Below, piece after piece: positions 9,493 through 18,420 of a stretch of DNA of 36,707 bases (position 1 is the first letter of the stretch; every line of letters starts with the position of its first letter). Source of the DNA: Bacteroidales bacterium UBA1392 (GTDB lineage: Bacteria; Bacteroidota; Bacteroidia; Bacteroidales; UBA932); NCBI GenBank assembly GCA_002305275.1, contig DBQO01000026.1, positions 9,635 to 46,341 on the forward strand, in the 5' to 3' direction. The position numbers and the translations under genes are program-made. The notes under the pieces are model-generated. The model was not told where the DNA came from and made no database searches. It saw only the letters and a list, made by a program, of their open reading frames with translations.

Positions 9493-10845
9493 CTATTGGT
9501 ATAAAGTTTTTACAAACCAGATATCGTGCAGGTCAAACGAGAGGGTAAACATGAAATATCTCTCCCTGATGAGGTTGTTTTCAACCGTACCTTTCTGGCC
9601 TATGTCTATTCCGAAAGTCACCGCATTGTAGTAGCGGAATACCGGAAACGAGACTCCGAGGGTTATTCCCTGCCTGGTAATGGTAGAGCCGTTCAGGGTA
9701 AAGTAGTTCTGCTCATAATAGGCGCCTGCCCTATAGGTCAAGGTCTTTAAATAATATCTGATGTCGTAGCGGTTGGGGGTCACCTCGAATCCCACCCTGA
9801 AAGCATTGGCCGTTGCAGGTTTTACCTCCACCCCGGGTGTCTCTTCCGCATAGGCTTTTGTCCAGTTGGAGCGCGTGTAATCAAATCCCACCATCCATTT
9901 CTCCGTATTTCTTATGGTAAATCCCACTCCGAGTTCAGCGGGTACCGACATGGTCTCGAGGGGAGTGTTTCTATAAAATATGGTATCCTTGCCACTTGCC
10001 GACAATCCGTAGGCGTAACGTATATTCTCGCCCCGGAAAATGGTAGGCAGATCGTAAGTTACTCCGATAGTGGCCGAAGTGTTGCCTGCCAGCGGCTGCC
10101 TGTATTGCAGTCCGAATTTGCCCGATACCGCACGGCTGACAAAGGTCCAACCCGAATTGATGGATCTGAATGAGGTATTGGTGGTAAACGTAGCGCTGCT
10201 GTAGCGATCTATCGTACCGAAATAAAACTGCAAGTCAGCTCCGACGCTGAGTCTGTCCCAGAAGGTGGCTCCCGCTCCAAAAAATGTCTGGTAGATGCTT
10301 CCCTGTCCAATTTTTGAGTATTTTATATCTCCGGCTTCGGCTATTATGTCGTCATTGCTCTCGGAGGTGACAAACTTGTACCCGACATTGCTGAAAGGCA
10401 CTATACCCACCTTGAAAGCGGAACTCTTCCAGATTGGGAAGGAGGCAATGAGGTGGTGCATGTTGAAAGTGTTGTTGACGCTCTTCAGCAGATCGGAACC
10501 TGCCCCTCCAACCGCCGTGGCCGGGTTTGCCGCATAATAGATGTTTCCCTCTTCCATGCCGAAGTCGAGCATGAAGGATTGCGCCTGGCGCTCCGTCACA
10601 GCCGCAGGATTGAGATAATTGATATATCGGAAATTGCGGTCGCCGATGCCGATGCCTCCCATTGACAGGTTGTATGAGGTGCCCTGTTTAGCAATAGAGC
10701 CTACGCCGAACATGGAATAAGGGGTAAAACCGCCGTCGGCAGCCACTTTCTGCGCCGAAGAAGGGATAGCTGTAAAAAGCACGAATAGGGCAGGCAAAGC
10801 TGCCGCGACTCTTCTGAATTTCCGTATGGTATTATTGTTCAGCAT
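9493..10845 (-). CDS. FadL/PorV-like outer-membrane barrel protein
   Basis: The 450-residue protein has a signal peptide (cleavage near SSAQ, about residue 31) and many amphipathic strands. After the signal comes a FadL/PorV-like start: a glycine-rich hatch region containing SMGGIGIG and a conserved YLNPAA segment (about residues 76-81), as in Bacteroidota proteins of the FadL/UPF0164 type. Such barrels carry hydrophobic compounds across the outer membrane or, for PorV, act in type IX secretion; which applies here cannot be decided. The start ATG lies inside the 3' end of coaX (14-bp overlap), so the two genes are translationally linked. The TPR gene follows 47 bp downstream. The family has been found next to coaX and lptC in other Bacteroidales, as far as I recall. 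Confidence 0.78.
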   Translation of the reverse strand: MLNNNTIRKFRRVAAALPALFVLFTAIPSSAQKVAADGGFTPYSMFGVGSIAKQGTSYNLSMGGIGIGDRNFRYINYLNPAAVTERQAQSFMLDFGMEEGNIYYAANPATAVGGAGSDLLKSVNNTFNMHHLIASFPIWKSSAFKVGIVPFSNVGYKFVTSESNDDIIAEAGDIKYSKIGQGSIYQTFFGAGATFWDRLSVGADLQFYFGTIDRYSSATFTTNTSFRSINSGWTFVSRAVSGKFGLQYRQPLAGNTSATIGVTYDLPTIFRGENIRYAYGLSASGKDTIFYRNTPLETMSVPAELGVGFTIRNTEKWMVGFDYTRSNWTKAYAEETPGVEVKPATANAFRVGFEVTPNRYDIRYYLKTLTYRAGAYYEQNYFTLNGSTITRQGITLGVSFPVFRYYNAVTFGIDIGQKGTVENNLIRERYFMFTLSFDLHDIWFVKTLYQ

Positions 10846-11638
10846 AAAATTGTGCTACCTGTGAGAGCCCCATCAAAACAAGGTTATGAACGACAAATAT
10901 GGAACTTTTAAGTTTTTCAGCAAAATAAATCGCATCCCCTCCGGTAAAAATCACCGTTCGTTCAGGATACTCTCTCCTATATCCTTCTATCTCAAACATT
11001 ATGCCGAGAATATTTCCCGCCGCCATGGCACTCTCCAGATCGAAACCTATGGGAGATATTTTCTCCTCCTTGTGAGACTCTATAAAGTCCCTCGGATTGA
11101 GTAGCTGAATACGCTCCGCAAAGTGTCCCAAAGCCCTATACCGGGTATTCAAACCCAAGGAAATAGCGCCTCCCACATAAGATGCCGGAGCCTCCTCTTT
11201 ATGGCAATTGATAAATTCCACAGTAATGGCGGTACCGAAATCAAAAACCATAAGATCATTTTCAGGAAAGAGATTGTTAGCAGCCAAAATAGCCGCGATA
11301 CGATCTGCTCCCATGCCTTCAGGCATATTGGCAAGCACCTCAAACTGCACGAGTCCCGTCTCCACCAGACGATTGCATTCGGGTACGTCCAGCACGATCA
11401 AACGATTGCAACACTCGTTTCTCAGCATCTCCTCAAGAGCAGGATCGTCGGCGCGAACATTACTTAAAACGGCCACATCCGCTCTTTGGCCCGGATGTTC
11501 CGCTGCAAAAACATCACGGATAAACTGTTGGATATCCTCTTCCGCGCAGCGGTAAACCTTTCCTATCTTTTCATTGTCGGCAAAGGCCACCTTGCACGCG
11601 GTGTTGCCGATATCTATAAGCAAATACATTCTATCCAT
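10832..11638 (-). CDS. coaX: Type III pantothenate kinase
   Basis: CoaX phosphorylates pantothenate, the first step of coenzyme A synthesis, in the cytoplasm. It belongs to the ASKHA fold and is not feedback-inhibited by CoA like CoaA. The 268-residue length is typical. Visible family motifs are the phosphate-binding DIGNT near the N-terminus, GMGADRIAAI in the middle, which holds the catalytic Asp, and DFGTAITVEFIN about 15 residues later, the second phosphate loop. A later Met (3 codons on, giving MYLLIDIGNT) is an equally plausible start. A -7 promoter element lies 19 bp upstream. The 3' end overlaps the following barrel gene by 14 bp. No substitution in the key motifs was noticed. Confidence 0.95.
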   Translation of the reverse strand: MDRMYLLIDIGNTACKVAFADNEKIGKVYRCAEEDIQQFIRDVFAAEHPGQRADVAVLSNVRADDPALEEMLRNECCNRLIVLDVPECNRLVETGLVQFEVLANMPEGMGADRIAAILAANNLFPENDLMVFDFGTAITVEFINCHKEEAPASYVGGAISLGLNTRYRALGHFAERIQLLNPRDFIESHKEEKISPIGFDLESAMAAGNILGIMFEIEGYRREYPERTVIFTGGDAIYFAEKLKSSIFVVHNLVLMGLSQVAQFYAEQ

Positions 11639-11656
11639 ATTATCCGGTTGGGGCAG

Positions 11657-11664
11657 CAAAGGTA
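11657..11664 (-). promoter_or_regulatory. -7 element of a coaX promoter
   Basis: Minus-strand TACCTTTG followed by C is a textbook TAnnTTTG element in the 41-bp gap between mfd and coaX. Initiation near 11650 would give a leader of only about 12 nt. No good TTTG -33 box was found, since that position lies in the mfd 3' end. Confidence 0.5.
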
Positions 11665-11679
11665 AGAAGATTTTGGAAT

Positions 11680-14600
11680 CTAAATAAGTTTTGAGAGAAA
11701 GAGGATGGCTTGACTCACATCCGGGATGCTCTTTACCCTGATATAGAGTTTCTCTTTTACCTCATTTACCCTACAGCGGTCACCAAGTGATTGAATGGCG
11801 GTAAGTATCTTCGGAAAGAGATCTCCTCTATAATAGGAGTGCATGCTGTTGGAGATGAAATAGGCCAGCATTACACCGTTTTTTAAAATTATTTTCTCAA
11901 ATCCGAGATTTTGAGCCACCTTTTTGAGCTGCACTATGCGGATCAATTCTTCAAGTTGCACGGGTATCGGACCGAAGCGATCCTCCATCTCCCTGCGCAA
12001 TGCCTCAATCTGCCTCTCATCGCTGATATTTGTGAGATCCTTGTAGAGACGGATTTTTTCCGAAGCCACTTGTACATATTCGTCAGGTATATAAGCCTCC
12101 AGATCGGTCTCTATCTGGGTGTCCACCATTGGAGCGGATTGCATGGTATCGGGCATGACCATCTCTTCTCCTCTGCCGATCCTCTCTTCGCGAAGCTCGC
12201 TCATCGCCTCGTTGAGGATGCGCATATAGGTCTCAAATCCCATTTCGGCAATAAATCCGCTCTGCTCCGCTCCCAATAGGTTGCCCGCCCCGCGGATATC
12301 CAAATCCTGCATCGCAATATTGAATCCGCTGCCCAAATCGGAGAATGCCTCAATGGCTCTTATGCGTCTGCGGGCATCCTCAGTAATGGATGCGATAGGG
12401 GGTATCAGCAGATAGCAGTAGGCCTTGACATTGGAGCGGCCTACCCTGCCTCTGAGCTGGTGGAGGTCACTCAGGCCGAAGCGTTGCGCCTGATTGATGA
12501 TCATGGTGTTGGCGTTGGGAATATCTATGCCGTTTTCTATGATGGTGGTGGCCAGGAGTATGTCGTGCTCTCCGGCAATAAACTCCACAATCCTCTTCTC
12601 CAGCACCTCCGGCTCCATCTGTCCGTGTGCCACACATATCTGTGCTTCGGGTACCAATCGTTGCAATATGTCGCGTACCGCTAGAATGTCTTCTATCTTG
12701 TTGTGTACAAAAAAGACCTGTCCTCCCCTCTCCAATTCGTAGTTGATGATATCGGTTATCAACTCATCCTTAAAATTTATCACCTCCGTATAGACCGGTT
12801 TGCGGTTGGGCGGAGGGGTGTTGATAATGGAGAGATCCCTCGCTCCGAGGAGAGAAAATTGGAGCGTTCTGGGGATGGGAGTGGCTGTGAGGGTGAGAGT
12901 GTCGACATTGCTCCTCATTTGGCGTATCTTCTCCTTGGAGGAGACTCCGAACTTCTGCTCCTCATCGATGATGAGCAATCCGAGATCCTTGAAGAGTACT
13001 TTGCTGTTGAGGATGCGATGAGTGCCGATCAGGATATCCACCCTGCCCGCCCTGAGCTCTTCCAGTATGCGAGATATCTCTTTTGTATTGCGCAATCGGC
13101 TGATATATTCCACCCTGCAGGGGAAATCTTTCAGACGCGAGGAGAAGGTATGATAATGCTGAAGCGCAAGAATGGTGGTCGGCACCAAAACTGCCACCTG
13201 CTTACTGTCGCAAACAGCCTTGAATGCTGCTCTGATGGCCACTTCCGTCTTACCAAATCCCACATCTCCGCAGACCAGACGATCCATAGGTCTATCACTC
13301 TCCATATCTTCCTTTACTTTCCTGGAAGCAAGGGCCTGATCGGGAGTATCTTCATACATAAATGAGGATTCCAGTTCGTGCATGAGGTAATTGTCGGCTG
13401 AAAATGCAAATCCTTTTGAATGTTGTCTGGCGGAATAGAGTTTTATCAAGTCATCCACTATATCCTTTACCTTGGATTTGGTTCTGGACTTGAGATTTTC
13501 CCATGCCTTGGTGCCGAGTTTATAGATTTTCGGCGGTTCGCCATCCCTCGATTTGTATTTGGAGATGCGGTGAATGCCGTGAATGGAGACAAATACCACG
13601 TCGTTGTCTTTATAGACCAGCTTTATCGCCTCCTGTACTTTCCCGTTGACATTTGTCTTGACAAGACCTCCGAACTTACCCACTCCATAATCTATATGTA
13701 CCACATAATCTCCCATTTGGAATGCCATTATCTCATTTATGGTAAGACGTTCCGATCTCTCAACTTGTCGTTTGACCTTTATCTTGTGATAGCGCTCGAA
13801 TATCTGATGGTCGGTATAGTAGCAGTTTTTCGAAATTCTATCCACATAACCCTCATGAAGGGTAAGCGGCAGAAAATTGGGGCGTACCTTTTCACCGGTA
13901 TCTACCAATATCTGCCTGAGACGATCGGTCTGGGCCTCATTTGGGCTTAAGATAGTCACGCCATATCCCTGGTCCATCTTGTTTCGGATATCCTGCGAGA
14001 GAATTTCGAAATTTTTATTGAATGTGGGCTGAGGAATCACTTCATTTTCTCCTGTGGGGTTGACCCCTCTCAGATCCCATAAAACAGCATTTTCGGGTAG
14101 AATTTCCCAGAATGGGACCAGTGAATTCTCATCTATTCCCTTATGAATGTCGGGAAAAATATCCACACTCTCCAAACTCTCCTTCGAGAGCTGGGTGTTG
14201 ATATCGAATTTTCTGATGGATTCAACCTGATCCCCAAAAAAATCTATTCTCACCGGCAGATTGTCTGCGAATGAAAATATATCTATTATACCTCCCCTCA
14301 ATGCAAACTGTCCCGGCTCCGCCGTAAAATCCACCTTTTCAAATCCACTTTCGTAGAGCACTTCCTTTATAAATTCGTGGGAGAGCCTGTCGCCCCTTTT
14401 TATTGAAAGTATGGTGCGTCTGATTTCGCTTTTCCTGAGTACCGGCAACTCCAGAGCTTCCGGATAGGAGATTATTATCAGAGGTTTGTGCCGGGAATTG
14501 TTCTCCATATCCAGCAGCCGGTCATTTATTACAAACGAGCCGGATCCTACTTTTTCAGACCATAAAGCATCGGATGCTCCCTCAAACGAGTTTAAGGCTG

Positions 14601-14868
14601 ATAGTGTGGCTGTACGCTGCACTTTGGCAGTAGCCTCTTTCAGTTCATTTTTATCTGTCGGGGATGGGTAATAATAGATGCACTCGTCAGAAAAGAAACT
14701 ATAAAAATCGTTGGTAAGGAAATAGGCATTCTTCTTGGTATCTGCCAATACGATATGTACTGATGGATGTTCCATCAGGGAGATTACCGATGTTATGTAA
14801 ACCGCCTTTGCCGAGGAGGTAAAGCAGTTGTCTACATAATTCCTTGGTATATTTTCGGGAATATGCAC
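11680..14868 (-). CDS. mfd: Transcription-repair coupling factor Mfd
   Basis: Mfd removes stalled RNA polymerase from damaged DNA by ATP-driven translocation and recruits UvrA. The 1062-residue protein is slightly shorter than usual (about 1100-1150), with the N-terminal end reduced. Order: UvrB-like module (about 20-300), RNA-polymerase-interacting CarD-like domain (about 380-450, MGDYVVHIDYGVGKF), translocase lobe 1 with Walker A GDVGFGKT (534-541) and DEEQ box (635-638), motif III TLTATPIPRTL, lobe 2 with HQLRGRVGRS, then the C-terminal regulatory D7 domain. The start is GTG and is separated by a single base from the stop of the preceding Ntn-hydrolase gene, so the genes are likely coupled. 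coaX lies 41 bp downstream with its own promoter. Confidence 0.97.
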   Translation of the reverse strand: MHIPENIPRNYVDNCFTSSAKAVYITSVISLMEHPSVHIVLADTKKNAYFLTNDFYSFFSDECIYYYPSPTDKNELKEATAKVQRTATLSALNSFEGASDALWSEKVGSGSFVINDRLLDMENNSRHKPLIIISYPEALELPVLRKSEIRRTILSIKRGDRLSHEFIKEVLYESGFEKVDFTAEPGQFALRGGIIDIFSFADNLPVRIDFFGDQVESIRKFDINTQLSKESLESVDIFPDIHKGIDENSLVPFWEILPENAVLWDLRGVNPTGENEVIPQPTFNKNFEILSQDIRNKMDQGYGVTILSPNEAQTDRLRQILVDTGEKVRPNFLPLTLHEGYVDRISKNCYYTDHQIFERYHKIKVKRQVERSERLTINEIMAFQMGDYVVHIDYGVGKFGGLVKTNVNGKVQEAIKLVYKDNDVVFVSIHGIHRISKYKSRDGEPPKIYKLGTKAWENLKSRTKSKVKDIVDDLIKLYSARQHSKGFAFSADNYLMHELESSFMYEDTPDQALASRKVKEDMESDRPMDRLVCGDVGFGKTEVAIRAAFKAVCDSKQVAVLVPTTILALQHYHTFSSRLKDFPCRVEYISRLRNTKEISRILEELRAGRVDILIGTHRILNSKVLFKDLGLLIIDEEQKFGVSSKEKIRQMRSNVDTLTLTATPIPRTLQFSLLGARDLSIINTPPPNRKPVYTEVINFKDELITDIINYELERGGQVFFVHNKIEDILAVRDILQRLVPEAQICVAHGQMEPEVLEKRIVEFIAGEHDILLATTIIENGIDIPNANTMIINQAQRFGLSDLHQLRGRVGRSNVKAYCYLLIPPIASITEDARRRIRAIEAFSDLGSGFNIAMQDLDIRGAGNLLGAEQSGFIAEMGFETYMRILNEAMSELREERIGRGEEMVMPDTMQSAPMVDTQIETDLEAYIPDEYVQVASEKIRLYKDLTNISDERQIEALRREMEDRFGPIPVQLEELIRIVQLKKVAQNLGFEKIILKNGVMLAYFISNSMHSYYRGDLFPKILTAIQSLGDRCRVNEVKEKLYIRVKSIPDVSQAILFLSKLI

Positions 14869-14869
14869 C

Positions 14870-16099
14870 TTATCTTACCGCAGCGCCTATATCCATTTTG
14901 GAATAGAGTTCGGAGAGTTCCGACAGATCCACCGAACCCTTTTTGTACCACTTTTCGATTATGGGATTGAATGTTTCGAAAATAGCCTCCTCGTAGGGAG
15001 CAAGACGCTGAATATATCCGGTTCCCTCTCTGTTCCACAGAAGATCAAAACGGAAATATTTGCCTCCATTTCCTCTGGAAACGGGGAATACACCCGCTTT
15101 TCGAGCCATTGCGAGATCACAAATCTCACAATTCTTAGGGTTGAGACCTTCGCTGTTTTCACCTCTGGCCACTACCTGTGCGGGAAGATCTTTTCCACTT
15201 TTTACAAATAGGGGAACGGCAACACTTACCGGAGGATAACCTACAATACTCCACATAACGGTCAGCTCGGGATTTTCACCCGGAAGCACACCCTTTACCA
15301 CACTCGAAGCCGAAGTGGATTTGCGGGGAATGAAATCCTGATCTATAAACCACCCGCCTGGAGCTGCTTCAGGATTTTCAGCGAGGTTGATATCGAGCAG
15401 GGAGTGATAAAAATTGCGTGAAAGGGAATTAAAAATCCATTGCACTGTCATAGGTTGGTTCTTTACGAAACGATCACGGAAGATATCACTCGCACTCACA
15501 TAGCGTATGTAGCCCATGCCCTTATTCATCTTACCCGTAAAAGAGTGATTGGTATAAATGAGATAACCTTCCGGAGCGATTGCCGGATCATTGGCATCTA
15601 CCTTAATCCAATCTTTGGAACTAACTTCATAGTAAGCGGCTCCACCCTCGGCATCGATGACACCGAAATTTGCCTCCACTCCGGTAGGAAATTTCATTTT
15701 GGAGAGCATTTTTTCAAAATCGGCCAGAGTCCTGCAAGTGGCGAGTGCATTGTACATAACCACCCCTTCCTGATCCTGAACGGGAGATTCCTCATCATTG
15801 AGATTGTATGAAGCGGTATTCATAATGGAAAAACCTACCTCATTGGTACCCATCCAGGCCTCTTTGGTATCCTTGGGACTATCTACTAATCCTATGAAAG
15901 CATATTTGATATTTCTATCCTTGGATTTATCAAAATATTCAATGCGATTGTCCAGAGTGCCCGTATCACGATGTTTCCAAAGTAAAGGACGTCCATCAGG
16001 AGTAGCCTTTCCCGTGATGATTGCCGAGGTGCAGGCATTTGTTTCCTGTAACGGGATAAAAAACAAAACAGCTATGAGTGTAAAAAGAATTCTTTTCAT
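14870..16099 (-). CDS. Secreted Ntn-hydrolase, C45/C59-like (acyltransferase or linear amide hydrolase)
   Basis: The 409-residue protein has a Sec signal peptide (MKRILFTLIAVLFFIPLQ..TNA), then immediately Cys23 in the sequence CTSAIITGKATPDG followed by LLWKHRDT. In the penicillin V acylase/bile-salt hydrolase and isopenicillin-N acyltransferase families the N-terminal Cys is the catalytic nucleophile, and a conserved Arg/Asp follows (here R36 D37 by count). A later GFSIMNTASYN segment resembles the G-x-S/A-N strand of these families. It probably cleaves a linear amide bond in the periplasm; the substrate cannot be predicted. ruvB ends 41 bp upstream and mfd starts after one base, so it lies in that transcript. 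In-frame starts further upstream would spoil the signal peptide. Confidence 0.75.
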   Translation of the reverse strand: MKRILFTLIAVLFFIPLQETNACTSAIITGKATPDGRPLLWKHRDTGTLDNRIEYFDKSKDRNIKYAFIGLVDSPKDTKEAWMGTNEVGFSIMNTASYNLNDEESPVQDQEGVVMYNALATCRTLADFEKMLSKMKFPTGVEANFGVIDAEGGAAYYEVSSKDWIKVDANDPAIAPEGYLIYTNHSFTGKMNKGMGYIRYVSASDIFRDRFVKNQPMTVQWIFNSLSRNFYHSLLDINLAENPEAAPGGWFIDQDFIPRKSTSASSVVKGVLPGENPELTVMWSIVGYPPVSVAVPLFVKSGKDLPAQVVARGENSEGLNPKNCEICDLAMARKAGVFPVSRGNGGKYFRFDLLWNREGTGYIQRLAPYEEAIFETFNPIIEKWYKKGSVDLSELSELYSKMDIGAAVR

Positions 16100-16140
16100 T
16101 TTGTATTGTATCTTTATTTTAAGTTTATAATCCATTAAAA

Positions 16141-17163
16141 TCAGAAGAGTAGATTTTCCCTTCCGGGAATAGTAATGCCGAGATGTTTATAAGCAAGTTC
16201 CGTAACTACCCTGCCGCGCGGAGTCCGGGATAAAAAACCCTCTTTTATCAGAAAAGGTTCATAAACCTCCTCAAGAGTGCCCACATCTTCACTAATGGCT
16301 GTAGCTATCGTACCGGCTCCAACCGGCCCTCCCTTGAATTTTTCAATAATGGTGGTAAGAATTTTATTGTCTATGGCATCCAAACCCCTTTTATCTATAT
16401 TGAGCGCATTCAAGGCTATTCGCGCTATTTCAAGATCTATTATACCGGTACCTTTAACCTGAGCAAAATCTCTAACCCTTCTGAGCAGTGAGTTGGCAAT
16501 ACGTGGAGTACCGCGACTGCGCAAAGCTATTTCCCAGGCAGCATCTTCATTGATTTCTATACAGAGAATGGAGGCACTTCGGATGATAATTCTTTTTAGT
16601 ACCTGCGCATCATAATATTCCAGATGAGATTTTATACCGAACCTAGCCCTCAAAGGAGAAGTGAGAAGTCCGCTGCGAGTGGTAGCTCCTATCAGCGTAA
16701 ATGGATTCAGGGTAATCTGTATGGAACGTGCTCCGGGCCCCTTATCTATCATCAAATCTATGGTATAATCCTCCATTGCGGAATAGAGATACTCCTCCAC
16801 AATAGGCGAAAGACGATGGATTTCATCAATAAAGAGCACGTCACCCTCTTCAAGGGAAGTTAAAAGTCCTGCCAGATCTCCGGGCTTATCCAAAACCGGA
16901 CCGGAGGTTATTTTCATATTTACCCCGAGTTCATTGGCCACAATATAGGCAAGAGTGGTCTTCCCAAGACCCGGAGGACCGTGTAACAGTATATGATCCA
17001 GAGCCTCGCCTCTAAGAAGCGCGGCCTGAACAAAAATCTTAAGATTCTCTATCACCTTATCCTGCCCGGAAAACTCCTCAAAATCTTTAGGACGTATCTG
17101 TCCCTCGATGTCGCGTTCTCTGGAAAAGGATTCCTCCCTCGGATCAAATCTTTCTTTACTCAT
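16141..17163 (-). CDS. ruvB: Holliday junction branch migration helicase RuvB
   Basis: RuvB is the hexameric AAA+ motor that drives branch migration of Holliday junctions together with RuvA and RuvC. The 340-residue length is standard. N-terminal IRPKDFEEFSGQ is followed by Walker A GPPGLGKT (62-69), Walker B FIDEIHRL (DEIH 113-116), sensor 1 in the GATTRSGLL strand, arginine-finger region SPLRARFGI, and the C-terminal winged helix (FLSRTPRGRVVTELAYKHLG), which binds DNA. ruvA is in the same window but 13.5 kb away on the same strand, so the two are not an operon here. Upstream is an AT-rich gap that must hold its promoter; no clear TAnnTTTG was singled out. Confidence 0.97.
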   Translation of the reverse strand: MSKERFDPREESFSRERDIEGQIRPKDFEEFSGQDKVIENLKIFVQAALLRGEALDHILLHGPPGLGKTTLAYIVANELGVNMKITSGPVLDKPGDLAGLLTSLEEGDVLFIDEIHRLSPIVEEYLYSAMEDYTIDLMIDKGPGARSIQITLNPFTLIGATTRSGLLTSPLRARFGIKSHLEYYDAQVLKRIIIRSASILCIEINEDAAWEIALRSRGTPRIANSLLRRVRDFAQVKGTGIIDLEIARIALNALNIDKRGLDAIDNKILTTIIEKFKGGPVGAGTIATAISEDVGTLEEVYEPFLIKEGFLSRTPRGRVVTELAYKHLGITIPGRENLLF

Positions 17164-17529
17164 ATCTGACGTTTGCGCTCGAAAGCGTTTTAAACATTAC
17201 AAAAATAAATAATATTATTTAAAAAAGAATAGTTGTATTTATTAGTGTGTTGATAATGTGGATAAAAATATTAGTTAAAATATCGAAATTATATAAACAC
17301 AATATAAACATGAATATGGTTTTATCGATGCTATTTAAGATTGTTTTGTTGATGTTGTTTATAGTTTAATAATTATTTATAAACAAGTGTCTCATGTTGA
17401 CAATGTTTGTAAAAGAATTTAAAAGGAGATTTGTAGATTTAACAACAATTGTTATGGTAATATTTTTTATAAAAAGTTATCAAATTGTATCAACAAGGAA
17501 TCAACCGTTATAAGGAGTTATTAAAAATA
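17164..17529. other. AT-rich intergenic region, candidate replication-origin sequence
   Basis: This stretch has no open reading frame of note and is very rich in A and T, with many runs of TGTTGAT, TGTTTAT and TTATAAACA type. It contains an exact DnaA box on the minus strand (17257-17265) directly next to a one-mismatch box (17248-17256), and another near match TTATAAACA at 17377-17385 on the plus strand. It also holds the 5' region of ruvB on one side. An origin role is inferred, not shown. Confidence 0.4.
17248..17265 (-). promoter_or_regulatory. Two abutting DnaA-box-like 9-mers
   Basis: Plus-strand TGTTGATAA (17248-17256) is followed without a gap by TGTGGATAA (17257-17265). Their reverse complements are TTATCAACA (one mismatch) and TTATCCACA, the consensus DnaA box. 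Same orientation, head to tail, inside the longest AT-rich gap of this part of the window. Confidence 0.5.
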
Positions 17530-17566
17530 AATTTGGGGCTGCCTTTATATAAACCAACCCCAAATT
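17530..17566 (-). terminator. Probable terminator of the sdhA-sdhB transcript
   Basis: A 9-bp inverted repeat (AATTTGGGG at 17530-17538 and CCCCAAATT at 17558-17566) encloses a 19-nt loop, about 50 bp past the sdhB stop. On the minus strand the hairpin is followed by TATTTTTA, a modest U tract. The long loop makes this less certain than the other terminators. Confidence 0.55.
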
Positions 17567-17616
17567 CATATTATTTTTTAATAAATAATTCGTACCCTGT
17601 ACCCCGCAACCCGAAA

Positions 17617-18402
17617 CTACTCTTTCAATTTGGCTGAAAGAAACTCACGATTGAGTCTGGCAATATGTGCTATGGTGATACCTTTTGGACACTCCAATTC
17701 ACAGGCACGGGTATTTGTGCAACTACCAAAACCAAGTTCATCCATTTTGGCAACCATAGCTTTTGCGCGTCTGGCACCTTCAATCTTACCTTGCGGCAAA
17801 AGAGCGAGAGAACTTACACGAGATGCCACAAAGAGCATTGCAGAGCCATTTTTGCAAGTTGCAACACAAGCGCCGCAACCCACACAAGCAGCTGCATCCA
17901 TACTCTCATTAGCTTTCTCTTTCTGTACGAGGATAGCGTTGGCATCGGGAGCATTTCCGGCATTTACCGATATATATCCACCTGCCTGAAGTATCTTGTC
18001 AAATGCTCCCCTGTCGACCACGAGATCCTTTATAACCGGAAAACCACGGGTCCTCCAAGGCTCCACGGTTATGGTTTCACCATCCTTGAATTTGCGCATA
18101 TAGAGTTGACAAGTAGTAATCTCATCGTCCGGACCATGTGCACGGCCATTGATGTAGAGCGAGCAGATGCCGCAGATACCTTCACGACAGTCGTGATCAA
18201 ATGCTACGGGATCGGATTTTTTATCTTTACAACCTTTGTTGACTGCAACAGGGTCTACACCCTCATTGACCAATTGTTCGTTGAGGATATCCAACATCTC
18301 GAGGAAAGAGGTATCCGGAGAGATATTTTTTACTTTGTAGGTCTCAAAGTGGCCCTTACTTTTGGCATTTTTTTGACGCCATATCTTTAATGTAAAATCC
18401 AT
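17617..18402 (-). CDS. sdhB: Succinate dehydrogenase/fumarate reductase iron-sulfur subunit
   Basis: This subunit passes electrons between the flavoprotein and the membrane quinone site through three iron-sulfur clusters, on the cytoplasmic face. The 261-residue sequence has all expected ligands: C72, C77, C80 and C98 for the [2Fe-2S] cluster (DCREGICGIC), C173, C176, C179 for the [4Fe-4S] cluster (CVGCGACVATC, with C183), and C228, C234 and C238 in CTNTRACELECPKG shared between the [3Fe-4S] and [4Fe-4S] clusters. Length and insertion pattern resemble the Bacteroides-type (B-type) enzymes, which act as fumarate reductase in anaerobic growth; direction cannot be told from sequence. It starts 18 bp after sdhA. 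No cytochrome b (sdhC) gene is adjacent. Confidence 0.95.
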   Translation of the reverse strand: MDFTLKIWRQKNAKSKGHFETYKVKNISPDTSFLEMLDILNEQLVNEGVDPVAVNKGCKDKKSDPVAFDHDCREGICGICSLYINGRAHGPDDEITTCQLYMRKFKDGETITVEPWRTRGFPVIKDLVVDRGAFDKILQAGGYISVNAGNAPDANAILVQKEKANESMDAAACVGCGACVATCKNGSAMLFVASRVSSLALLPQGKIEGARRAKAMVAKMDELGFGSCTNTRACELECPKGITIAHIARLNREFLSAKLKE

Positions 18403-18420
18403 AAATTTTCTCCTTACTCA

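Noticed and set aside
12703..13365. A 220-codon plus-strand frame within mfd
   Set aside because: It overlaps the helicase motifs of mfd on the opposite strand and has no recognisable product.
13838..13846. CTATCCACA, a one-mismatch DnaA box
   Set aside because: It lies alone inside the coding sequence of mfd, and single near matches of this length occur by chance.
17164..17616. tRNA or small RNA gene in the long gap
   Set aside because: No cloverleaf, CCA end or conserved RNA structure was found; only AT-rich sequence, DnaA-box-like sites and a terminator.
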